Source: Evernia prunastri
Lineage: Eukaryota > Ascomycota > Lecanoromycetes > Lecanorales > Parmeliaceae
Length of the DNA: 17,703 nucleotides
Assembly (NCBI GenBank): GCA_003184365.1
Contig: NKYR01000228.1
Location: 1 to 17,703 of the forward strand
Direction: 5' to 3'
Shown piece by piece: positions 10,358 through 17,703 of this stretch (positions within the stretch are counted from its first letter, which is position 1; each line of letters begins with the position of its first letter). The position numbers and the translations under genes were made by a program. Under the pieces are notes generated by a model that had not been told where the DNA came from, made no database searches, and saw only the letters and a program-made list of their open reading frames with translations.

Positions 10358-10809
10358 CTCGTCCCTTCTTCTTTCTTTTTCTTTTTTTTTATTGGGTCTT
10401 CCTCTGTGCCTGGCCTGACTTCTACGAGTACTAGCGTCCCTGGACCCTTTCATTCTTTTCCCCCCTCGCTACCTTGGCTACTCTCCGCTTAGGGTGTCAA
10501 ATTATAATTGAACAAAACACTCAAAATACTCAATCATCTTTCTTCTTCCTCCTCGTGCTCCTTTCTTCTACAGCTATCAACCTCTTTCACCACACTTTCT
10601 CCAGCTAGTCCAATACTTCAACATTTACATAGATCAATTGGCATCTAGACGTCAACCAAGCCACGCAGCAATTCCTTTCACCTCTGAAACAGCCTCCCCT
10701 GCCTCCAACCTGGAAGATATCGCCTTGCACATCGCAGACATCTCGATCATAATCCGTCAAAAACAATCTCTCAACTCATTCATACATTCACCGAGCCTCA
10801 TTCTCCACC
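10358..10809 (+). promoter_or_regulatory. CT-rich core promoter and ATG-free leader of the desaturase gene
   Basis: From 10358 to 10809 the plus strand contains no ATG at all, after ATGs are frequent further upstream (the last is at 10355). The segment starts with long C/T runs (10358-10390 and 10455-10480) and continues C/T/A-rich to the start codon, whose context CCACCATGTC is strong. An inverted CCAAT (ATTGG) sits at 10391-10395. Fungal transcription start sites commonly lie at the end of such CT tracts, so I infer a leader of about 250-400 nt. No TATA box is convincing. Confidence 0.6.
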
Positions 10810-12426
10810 ATGTCAACGAGGGCAATCTCACGTAAGAGTGTCTTGCAAAATCCTGTCGCAGACTCTCCACCGTCGTCCTCCTCAACTTCCATCTCAGCTA
10901 CTCCGGCCGACACACCCTCTCAATCACGCTCCTCAACGTCCCTATCTTCACTTGCTTCAGACAGTGAGACGGATGTCCAGAAGTCGGCTGGTAACCTGGT
11001 CAACAATAGAGTGTCAAGCAACTTGGTCGATACAAAACTGTCGGACCAATTACTTAATTCGGAGGCACAATATGGCAGATTGATCGATACCTATGGCAAT
11101 GAATTCCAAGTTCCCGAATTCACCATCAATGATATTCGTGCTGCAATTCCCAAACATTGCTTTGAGCGCTCGGCGGCCCGAGGCTTGATGTATGTCGCCA
11201 GGGATATCTTTTCTCTCGCTATCACCTTCGCCCTCTTTCATACATTCTGGACACCGGTCAACGTTCCTTCGAATGCCGTCCGTGCAGCTGGATGGGCCAT
11301 ATATACTTTCATCCAGGGATGCTTTGGTACCGGTCTGTGGGTTATGGCCCATGAATGTGGCCACCAGTCTTTTTCTCCCTCCAAGACGCTCAATGACACT
11401 GTCGGCTTCATCTGTCACTCGGCACTCCTGGTTCCGTACTTTTCTTGGAAGATCTCCCATGGCAAGCACCACAAGGCGACCGGACACCTCGACCGTGACA
11501 TGGTTTTCGTGCCGAAGACTCGGGAACAATATGCGTCAAAAATCGGGAAGGCTGCTCATGAGTTAGCTGAGCTTGCCGAGGAGACTCCAATCGTTACGGC
11601 TGGGTCTCTCATTGGCCAGCAGCTCGCAGGATGGCTATTGTACCTCTCCATCAACATCACTGGTCACGATAGTCATACCCGTCAGAAAGAGGGTCGTGGT
11701 CAGGGCAAGGCGAACGGCTGGGGTGGTAAAGTCAACCACTTTGATCCCTCGAGCCCTTTGTATGAAGCCAAGGACAGCAACTTGATACTTGCGAGCGATT
11801 TGGGGCTCGCTGTTGTGGCCGGAATTCTCATCTTGATTGGGAAGAACTCTGGCTGGGCGAATTTGGCGGTGTGGTATTTCCTTCCATATCTGTGGGTCAA
11901 CCACTGGCTGGGTAAGCAGCTCTTCCTCAACGTTTCAATATGAACTCTGCTAAGACGTGCTGCAGTTGCGATTACCTTTTTACAGCATACCGATCCCTCC
12001 CTCCCCCATTATGAAGACGCAGCTTGGAATTTCGCTCGCGGCGCTGCTGCAACCGTCGACCGTGAATTTGGCTTCATCGGTCGGACTCTCATGCACGGCA
12101 TTGTAGAGACGCACGTCCTTCACCATTTTGTCTCAACCATCCCTTTCTATAACGCCGACGAGGCTTCCGAAGCCATCAAACCAATATTGGGTCGTCATTA
12201 CCGCTCCAATGTTGAAGGTGGTCCCTGGGGGTTCATTAAGGCTATCTGGACGAGTGCCCGGACTTGCCAATGGGTCGAGCCCTCCGAGGGCGCTGAGGGA
12301 CTTGGCAAAAGCGTGCTGTTCTTCCGCAACCGCAATGGTAACGGTGTGCCACCTGCGAAGGTGACCCCACTCGACCTAAAAGAGGAATCACCACCTAGCG
12401 TACTTCCGAGTGATGAATCCATGTAG
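10810..12426 (+). CDS. fad2: Oleate delta-12 fatty acid desaturase (endoplasmic reticulum, linoleate synthesis)
   Basis: Two exons, 10810-11911 and 11966-12426, give 520 residues. The 54-nt intron has donor GTAAGC and acceptor TGCAG, with a GCTAAGAC branch-like motif; splicing rejoins WVNHWL to VAITFLQHTDPS. All three histidine boxes of membrane desaturases are intact: HECGH at 181-185 (followed by QSF, as in delta-12 rather than omega-3 enzymes), HGKHH at 217-221 and HVLHH at 417-421; these bind the di-iron centre. Residues 1 to about 85 are a Ser/Thr/Pro-rich disordered extension. Hydrophobic segments lie near 132-152, 157-180, 260-283 and 332-365. The enzyme inserts the second double bond into oleoyl lipid, giving linoleate, and acts in the ER membrane. 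Length is slightly above the usual 450-480 because of the N-terminal extension. It converges with veA, 1.5 kb away. Substrate choice (delta-12 alone or bifunctional) cannot be settled from sequence. Confidence 0.96.
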
Positions 12427-13926
12427 CGGCATGAGGGCCATCATTGTATATCGACAACAGTCCAAAGTCCGTACATACCTCTTCCTTTTCTTTGGAATCC
12501 GCTTTCCAATTTGGGAACACCTGTCACGAAACTCTTTCTCTTGTTTGCCTACAGAGCAACGAAAAAAGTTTCTACTCTGCCGCCACGGTCGCCTTACGCC
12601 ATTTTCCAAGTACCACATCGAAAACCCAGAATATTCTACCATTCTCATGTTGCTGTGTTCCTGGTGACGGCCGGCCATCACCAAAAATAGAGCAGCCAGT
12701 CATTCTCTTCTTCACCAGCGAACGGTCGCTCACAAATGCTGGTTATCTTCGGCTCCCCGTGAGTTGTCGCGATAGACGCATACCGAAGGCACTTGATGCA
12801 TCCGCGTATTATAGACCATTAGATATCCCCCATAGACAGGATGCAATGAAATTATATTGAACTCGTGCCCAACACGAAAGGGTGCAGGAAACCGGCGGGG
12901 AGAAGGGATACGTAGTTATAGGTATATGTTTTCCAGATCCATCCCACGCCGTGGACGCGGCTGGTGACGGATAGGAAAACGTGGGGTGCAGGAACGAAAA
13001 GCTTTCTTCGTCCAAGATGTAATTCATCTTCAGAGCATCACGTCAATCCCCTTAAATCCTTCCTCCTCTTAAAACGTAGCTACGCAACCGATTTATTTAC
13101 GAACATGTCTGCGTAGAAGCAGGTCTCATGACCGTGCATCCACTGCCTGTATTGGTTTAATCCCGCTTCCTTTCGATGCTCGGGGATTCGGACAAATATT
13201 GTCCTATAGTGCTCCTGCATCAACTTTGAGTCATCTTTCACCGCGAGGCAAGTCAATAATCAATAGAGTTGTGTCCGGTTCTCATTTGTATTTGAACGAG
13301 TTGATTCTTATGTCAATGAGCCTATGTGACAGGACAAGACTCTGCTAACATCCACAGTAAAGCCTCCACCAAGGTTCCCCAAGCATGTCATTGCCACGTC
13401 GAGGCTGCGCCTTGCACAAGTGATATCCAAAGCAAGCCTATTGCATATGCACACCCGCTCAAAGAAATAGAAAAGACATGACGATCGTGCCACCCATACG
13501 GAAATCGTCGTGGAGGGGAAGTAATGATATTGATGCCGGCCATGAACAAGTCCCAGAAGGTGAAGCCGGGAGGCGAAAACAAACCGTAACTTTTATGTCG
13601 TGATAGAAGCAAGGAAGAGGATGGATGATAAAGGTGCCGACCAGTGACAGCCGGAAAGTGGATAGTAGCCCAAAGTAGATCAGTCCACGAACATTATAGG
13701 TCATCGGACATTGTGTAGATACGGGACTCGAGGTGTAGCAAGGTAGCTAAATCCGGCTCATACGCGAGTATGAGTGATCTTTCTGCACCACCATGCGTGT
13801 AGTTGAAAGTATACCCAAAACACAGGAACGAGGAATCCAGCAGTATCGCAAGGCGAAGCTTGAGGTAAAGGGGGAATGTTACGCCCGGTATCTGTCCGGT
13901 CTCGTGATATCTGTTCAAAGCCGAGT
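12427..13926. other. Convergent intergenic region: 3' flanks of desaturase and veA genes
   Basis: The two flanking genes point toward each other, so this interval should be mostly 3' UTR and terminator sequence. Open frames (plus 12444-12860; minus 13459-13704 and others) show no family resemblance and overlap one another. A near-perfect palindrome at 12663-12682 and a 10-bp palindrome CGTAGCTACG at 13075-13084 are the only structured elements I could see. Confidence 0.6.
12663..12682. repeat. 20-bp palindrome with one mismatch downstream of the desaturase
   Basis: GGTGACGGCCGGCCATCACC pairs with itself apart from one C/A mismatch; its core is the 8-bp palindrome GGCCGGCC. In RNA this gives a GC-rich hairpin with a CCGG loop about 240 nt after the desaturase stop codon, and A-rich sequence follows (CAAAAATAG). 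It may fold in the 3' UTR; no function is shown. Confidence 0.6.
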
Positions 13927-15944
13927 CTAGTGATAATGACGACGTCTGTCACCAGAGGTCAGCATACGTATCAGCGAATCCTGCAAGCACACTACTAACC
14001 CCGATGGGTCGATCGGACTCGGGCACTTCTTCGTTTGATGCGAACCATCCGCACGTTTGTAGACCAGCAAATTGTGTGACCTCATCATCGCTATGTCACT
14101 GTACATGTCCTCTATCTCGCCAGTGTCTGTCTCGATCTGTTCCCGGTCTCGACCTTGATCATCACTGCTAGGGCGCATGCCAGAGTGCAGTGGCTGATCC
14201 ATATGAGTGTCATTAAAGACTTTACCGTAACCTCGTTTTCCTGAGCGTGCTGACAGAGGATCCGCACTTGACGGCTGGTTTGTGGGGTACGAAGTGTATG
14301 TCGACGAAGCGGGAGAAGGCATAATCGGTCTTTGTATACTATTCAGTGGCGACTGGGGTTCGTATTTTGGCTCCACCGCTCCCTGCTGATAGGTATGATC
14401 CATCTTGAGCGGAGGTAACGATGTTGGCGGCAATCCATATCCATTCGTGGTGTTGATGGGAGTGGTTGTCCTAGACCCGGGCTGCTGAGCGCAATACGCT
14501 TGCTGCAACGCAGGATGATTATTCACGTATGTACTCATTGTATGCGGAGGCAATGACTGATGGGTAAGGGGCATTCCTGCCGACGCCCTTCGGTTTTCTG
14601 AGACTGGGCGGTAGTCTGTAGTGTCAGAATAGATGGGGGACTGCGCATAAGATGAGAGCTGTGGTGGTGGTGGGGGTTGATAGGTGTAAGTCTGGGGAGC
14701 TGACATCTGGCGAGCGTGGTAGCTGGTCGAATACTGATAATTGGGACTGTTCTGAATATAAGACTGCTGCGCGGGAGGTTGTTGTGGTAGTGGAAAGGTG
14801 GGAGTTGCGTATTGAGGAGTCGTCGATCCACCAAAGTTCAAGTGGGAGGTGTAGGAACTTGCGGATGGAATTGGGGCTGGTGCTGGAGGTGGAGGGGGCT
14901 GCTGATAATTGGAATGTGTGTAAGGGGCCGGTGGGAAATACCCTCCTCCCACTTGATCTTGCATCGATGGCCGGCGATCTGTACTGTAAGGTGTCTGTGG
15001 GTCCATGCTCCCATTGCTAATTGAGCGTGGTCGATCTGGCGCTTGATGTGGAGTCGGGTAATGCTCGGACTGCGTATATGAGTTATCATCCTCATACTCC
15101 TGGTAGCCGTCGTTGGTTTTGTCTCGGCGTCTCATGCGCACATCGCGGCGGATGCGGACTCGACAGCCCTGCTCAGCAACTGTACGGCTGAGCGGCGTGC
15201 TCTCGGACAGCCCAGGGAACTTTTTGGCGCTGTATACCGCGAATGGTATTGATTTGACCTCCAAGCGAAAGTGTACATGCGCACGTGGTGCCATGGGATT
15301 GCTACTTAGAAGTTTGTCTTTCGATTTTGGACTGCCTCCCGACGGTTCAACATCCGCGTCCTTGTCTTCCTTAAGCTCTTCAAACAGACTAAAACTCAAT
15401 CGGTACAAGCCTTCGTGGCGCACAGACAAATCTGGGAAGATAAAGTATCCTGCTGGATTCGGGCGATCAAGATATGCCATACCAGCCACAGGCGATCCTG
15501 TCAGGACTGGGAAGGTTGGCGGCGCTACCGGCAACCTACCCTTGGCAATTGGGCGAGCGTTCTCTAATGTCGTGAAGAGGAAAAAATTGGCGTTATGGGA
15601 GAAAGTAACATCCGTCCTATTATCACGGTCACCCTCGAATATCTTGAGTTCTACAACGGGCGGCGGATCCACCGGGCGACGATCTGCAGAGGCTTGGATG
15701 AGGTCAGTAATGGCGTGGAGTAAAAACAGAATGGACGCTACACACATTTTGCCCCCGATCCACATGCTCTGGCCCTTTCTGGCTGTTGAATCACTTTGAT
15801 TTCTGCGCCGCTGTGTCAATAGGATGGGTCCGTCATGACCGGACGGAAAGGTGACTTACCGTATGTAAGCTCCCTGCCATCTTTGGTGAATCTATTCATT
15901 GAAGCATCCGTCTCATTCTTTACTGGCAAGATGACTGTAGACAT
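13927..15944 (-). CDS. veA: VeA, velvet-family developmental and secondary-metabolism regulator
   Basis: Minus-strand exons: 15860-15944, 15746-15802, 14000-15692 and, if a last intron is spliced, 13927-13945; 617 residues (635 if that intron is kept). Exon 1 runs from the ATG to GRELTY; the 57-nt exon 2 encodes IKVIQQPERARACGSGAK; exon 3 resumes SSADRRPVDPPPVVEL. Introns are 57 nt (GTAAGT, acceptor GCGCAG; the CACAG just before it would give a stop) and 53 nt (GTGTGT, CTGAC branch, CCAAG). The velvet domain spans about residues 22-236, with the conserved NANFFLFTTLENARPI and GYFIFPDLSVRHEG blocks. RVRIRRDVRMRRR at 225-237 is a basic cluster suited to nuclear import. Residues 240 to about 560 are Pro/Gln/Ser/Tyr-rich and disordered, as in other VeA proteins. 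Known role in Aspergillus: VeA bridges VelB and LaeA, enters the nucleus in the dark and controls sexual development and secondary metabolism. A second ATG at codon 16 is an alternative start. Confidence 0.97.
13946..13999 (-). other. Probable optional intron at the 3' end of veA
   Basis: On the minus strand a 54-nt segment begins GTTAGT, contains TGCTGACC 18 nt before its end and finishes GACAG. It is a multiple of three and has no in-frame stop, so both spliced and retained forms are readable. Splicing gives a tail PSGRRHYH; retention gives a tail 18 residues longer. The signals are as good as those of the proven introns upstream, so I favour splicing, but reading frame cannot decide it. 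Confidence 0.6.
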
Positions 15945-16231
15945 GGTACCGCTGAGCCTAGCACGCTTGCCGAATCCTTTGGGATCCTCTGGTCTTTGCG
16001 CGTGCTATGGACACAATTGCGGGTAAGATGATGATGCTCCAGTTGTGGAACTTGGCTTGTATGGCCGAGGTGGGTATCCGGTAGTGAAGAGGAAGAAGGT
16101 GACGCCGTGCGCAATGAGATCCACAGGTTCGGTTCGTGGGTCGCTGGCAGGCAGCCGACAGGATTGCGGGAATATTTGTCGAGGCGAGACAAACGAGAAC
16201 TGAGCCTCGGGACGTTCTAAGGGAAAAGGTG

Positions 16232-16273
16232 CTAGCTAAGCAAGTTACCTAGAAGAAAAGGTTCCATAAACAT
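16232..16273 (-). promoter_or_regulatory. Possible 13-codon uORF upstream of veA
   Basis: On the minus strand ATG at 16273-16271 opens MFMEPFLLGNLLS and stops at TAG (16234-16232). It is the first ATG met going upstream from the veA start, about 330 nt away. If transcription starts further upstream it would be translated before veA; if it starts downstream it is irrelevant. The transcript start is unknown. Confidence 0.3.
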
Positions 16274-16390
16274 GTGGTAGGTAGGTCAATGTGAAGGTCG
16301 TTTCTAAAATTGGGCGGATTCTTCTTGGGTTGATGGCGGGTGGATAGTGAAGTTGTTTCTTGGAGAAAGTGACAAGATACTACTGGTAAA

Positions 16391-16406
16391 AATGAATGAA
16401 TGAATG
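16391..16406. repeat. AATG tetranucleotide repeat, four units
   Basis: Four exact AATG units followed by a degenerate AACG, in the veA upstream region. Confidence 0.85.
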
Positions 16407-16417
16407 AACGAAAAAAC

Positions 16418-16441
16418 GATAATGATAATGATAATGATAAT
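16418..16441. repeat. GATAAT hexanucleotide repeat, four units (four GATA cores)
   Basis: Four exact GATAAT units on the plus strand, about 475-500 bp upstream of the veA start. Each unit contains a GATA core, the binding motif of fungal GATA-type zinc-finger factors (nitrogen, iron, light and NsdD-type regulators). It may equally be a plain microsatellite. Confidence 0.85.
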
Positions 16442-16488
16442 GAAAAATGTCTAATAGAATGGAGTTGAAATGAAAGATATAATTATCC

Positions 16489-16505
16489 GGGGGGGGGGGG
16501 GGGGG
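16489..16505. repeat. G17 homopolymer
   Basis: Seventeen consecutive G on the plus strand (C17 on the veA strand). Such runs are unstable and error-prone in sequencing, so the exact length should not be trusted. Confidence 0.9.
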
Positions 16506-16542
16506 TTGAGTAGGGATGACTGGATTGTGGAGTAAGTAGTAA

Positions 16543-16575
16543 GGTAGGTAGGTAGGTAGGTAGGTAGGTAGGTAG
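16543..16575. repeat. GGTA tetranucleotide repeat, eight units
   Basis: Eight exact GGTA units plus one base, upstream of veA. On the veA strand it reads as a pyrimidine-rich TACC/CTAC run. Confidence 0.95.
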
Positions 16576-17068
16576 ATGAAGATTAATATTGTTGTTGTCC
16601 AGTCACAGAGTACTCGGCGGTAGAGTTTAGGTATTATTATTGTGATGATTATTATTAGAGTAACAGAGCGTAAGGTAAGGTAGGTAAAGAAAGTGGTACA
16701 TGTATATAGTACTTTCGGTACTTTACTACTTTCGTAACGAAGATTTTTCATCATTCTAGTCATTAATAACTTATTCAATAATCATTTCTGGACCGGGGCC
16801 TCTAAATGAAAAGAAAAAAAGGCTTTTCCCTTTCCCCTAGATTTCCCGCCAAAGCTTAATTGCTCATACAAGCTCACCAAGCAATTCCAGCTTTTCCAAT
16901 CTTCTTCCACACCAGAATGCGCAACTCGACCAGCACTATTGTCGCGTGTCATTCTTCTTCTTTTCCTTTTCTCTGTTCCTTTTCCTTCTTTGCTCCCCCT
17001 TCACAAATATCCAAATTCAACGAGAGAAGTAGGTAGAGATGGATTAAGGATGCAGAACGCGTTGGGGG

Positions 17069-17133
17069 AGAAGAAGCTGGAGAGGAAGCTGGGAGAGAAG
17101 GAGGGGAAGGGGGGGGAGGGGGAAAATTAGAAG
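17069..17133. repeat. Polypurine tract with possible G-quadruplex
   Basis: About 65 nt that are almost entirely A and G on the plus strand, ending with G4-AA-G8-A-G5 at 17103-17122, which satisfies the usual four-run G-quadruplex pattern. On the veA strand it is a polypyrimidine tract like those near fungal transcription starts, but it lies about 1.1 kb from the coding start. Confidence 0.6.
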
Positions 17134-17597
17134 ATCAGCAGTTAGCTGCAAGCCCGCACACCTCTCATCCACGCAAAATTGATCAAGGGAAACCAATGAG
17201 AGGCGGCGGAGAAAGGGCGAGAATTAATCATGGCAGTTCTGGGATGAAGCAGCCCGGATACTGGATACTGGAAGAGGCGCAAAAGACTAAAGGTGACGCT
17301 AGGAGTCTAGGACTGGTTCCCACTAAAAAAAGAGTAACCAAGAGTGATCAAATCATCAAAAAAAGTAATGATTTCAATGGTTTGGAACTGGGGACCAGTG
17401 AGTGCCGTTGGGATCCAGGGAAAATGTCACTCCTGGTGACTCGCTTTGCCAACCAATCATCTGACTCGCCCTTCAGATGGGACTGGGAACGCTAACCTGG
17501 CCCTTCGGTGCACTCACGAGTCAACACACTGGTAGCAGTAGCACTGCAGCAATTGGTGCAGGATATCTTTCCTGGGAAAAGCCACCCAGGTCACTGA

Positions 17598-17602
<5 letters not shown>

Positions 17603-17630
<28 letters not shown>
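17603..17630. repeat. AGT trinucleotide repeat, nine units
   Basis: Nine AGT units near the right edge, followed by further interrupted AGT/ATA elements to about 17664 (for example AAGTAGTAACAATAATATT). Confidence 0.9.
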
Positions 17631-17703
17631 AGTAGTAACAATAATATTAAGTGATAGTAGTAGTACCGAGAGAATTAATTACTCGTGCCATCCAGAAGTG
17701 GGT

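Larger units (their letters stand above)
8942..10809. other. Intergenic region: TRAPPC10 3' flank and desaturase promoter plus leader
   Basis: No gene is supported; frames at 8824-9254 on both strands are shadows of, or run on from, the TRAPPC10 tail. The right half holds an ATGT/AT microsatellite (9859-9891), a triple AAGCTTC repeat (10061-10081), an 11-bp direct repeat GAGACCCTGCA (9672-9682 and 9685-9695) and a GGAAAATA doublet at 10199-10214. From 10358 to the desaturase start it has the character of a fungal core promoter and leader. Confidence 0.6.
15945..17703. other. veA leader and upstream region, rich in microsatellites
   Basis: No further gene is supported; frames here are short or consist of translated microsatellite. 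On the veA sense (minus) strand the first 320 nt (15945-16264) lack any ATG. Beyond lie a short ATG-initiated uORF (16232-16273), a repeat cluster (16391-16575) and a polypurine tract (17069-17133, pyrimidine-rich on the veA strand). CCAAT motifs at 17193-17197 and 17453-17457 could serve veA or a gene beyond the right edge. Confidence 0.6.

Noticed and set aside
10638..10835. Plus-strand 65-codon frame overlapping the desaturase start
   Set aside because: It begins at TTG, not ATG; the interval contains no ATG until the desaturase start, so it is simply open leader sequence.
12444..12860. Plus-strand 138-codon frame after the desaturase
   Set aside because: It lies in the expected 3' UTR, has no domain or good start context, and its length is within chance expectation.
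15113..15799. Plus-strand open frame of 228 codons opposite the VeA velvet domain
   Set aside because: It is antisense to a well-conserved exon of veA, has no recognisable domain, and is explained by the codon use of the sense gene.
15920..16192. Minus-strand frame of 90 codons overlapping the veA start
   Set aside because: It has no ATG start (opens at TTG), lies in the leader in a different phase from veA and shows no conserved motif.
16708..16722. Small inverted repeat AGTAC-TTTCG-GTACT
   Set aside because: A 5-bp stem in AT-rich noncoding DNA is expected by chance; no neighbouring feature supports a terminator or structured RNA.
16380..16778. Minus-strand frame of 132 codons upstream of veA
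   Set aside because: Its translation is mostly read-through of microsatellites (HYHYHY, LPTYLPTY, PPPPPP), not protein-like sequence.
16939..17130. Plus-strand 63-codon frame with a hydrophobic start and a Lys/Glu/Gly-rich tail
   Set aside because: It consists of a pyrimidine run followed by the polypurine tract; the composition explains the apparent signal peptide and charged tail.
17426..17440. Inverted repeat GTCAC-TCCTG-GTGAC near the right edge
   Set aside because: A 5-bp arm is too short to claim a binding site without supporting data.

Overview
The window looks like nuclear DNA of a filamentous ascomycete (Pezizomycotina). The genes carry short introns (about 48-57 nt, one of 122 nt) with GTNNGT donors, CTRAC-type branch sites and YAG acceptors. 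5' leaders are pyrimidine-rich, intergenic spaces are 1-2 kb, and a velvet regulator of the VeA type is present, a family restricted to fungi and best known from Pezizomycotina. The class cannot be fixed from sequence alone; Leotiomycetes is a weak guess from the VeA wording. No CRISPR, IS element, tRNA, rRNA or recognisable transposon was seen.

Layout from left to right. (1) The first 86 bases hold what looks like the start of a minus-strand gene that runs off the left edge. (2) An intergenic stretch carries a small palindrome abutting a telomere-repeat-like motif. (3) Bases 1215-2147 (minus) encode a 310-residue protein with a long disordered, charged N-terminus and a J domain (HPD motif) at its very C-terminus. 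(4) About 2 kb follow with no convincing gene. (5) Bases 4122-8941 (plus) encode a TRAPPC10/Trs130 orthologue, the TRAPPII tethering/GEF subunit, which I reconstruct as seven exons and 1480 residues. (6) A 1.9-kb spacer holds microsatellites and a long ATG-free, CT-rich leader for (7) an oleate delta-12 desaturase at 10810-12426 (plus, two exons, 520 residues, three histidine boxes). (8) A 1.5-kb convergent spacer follows. (9) Bases 13927-15944 (minus) encode VeA: two or three introns, a complete velvet domain and a basic nuclear-localisation cluster. (10) The last 1.76 kb is the veA leader and upstream region, unusually dense in microsatellites, homopolymer and purine tracts.

How the genes relate: the desaturase makes linoleic acid, the precursor of the oxylipins that steer sporulation in Aspergillus. 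VeA is the velvet-complex regulator of sexual/asexual balance and secondary metabolism. Their convergent adjacency is the most biologically suggestive feature here, though linkage alone does not prove co-regulation. TRAPPC10 (Golgi/endosome traffic) and the J-domain protein have no obvious functional tie to them. I did not find strong evidence for an undescribed multi-gene system; the novel-looking items are the J-domain architecture and several regulatory-sequence oddities.
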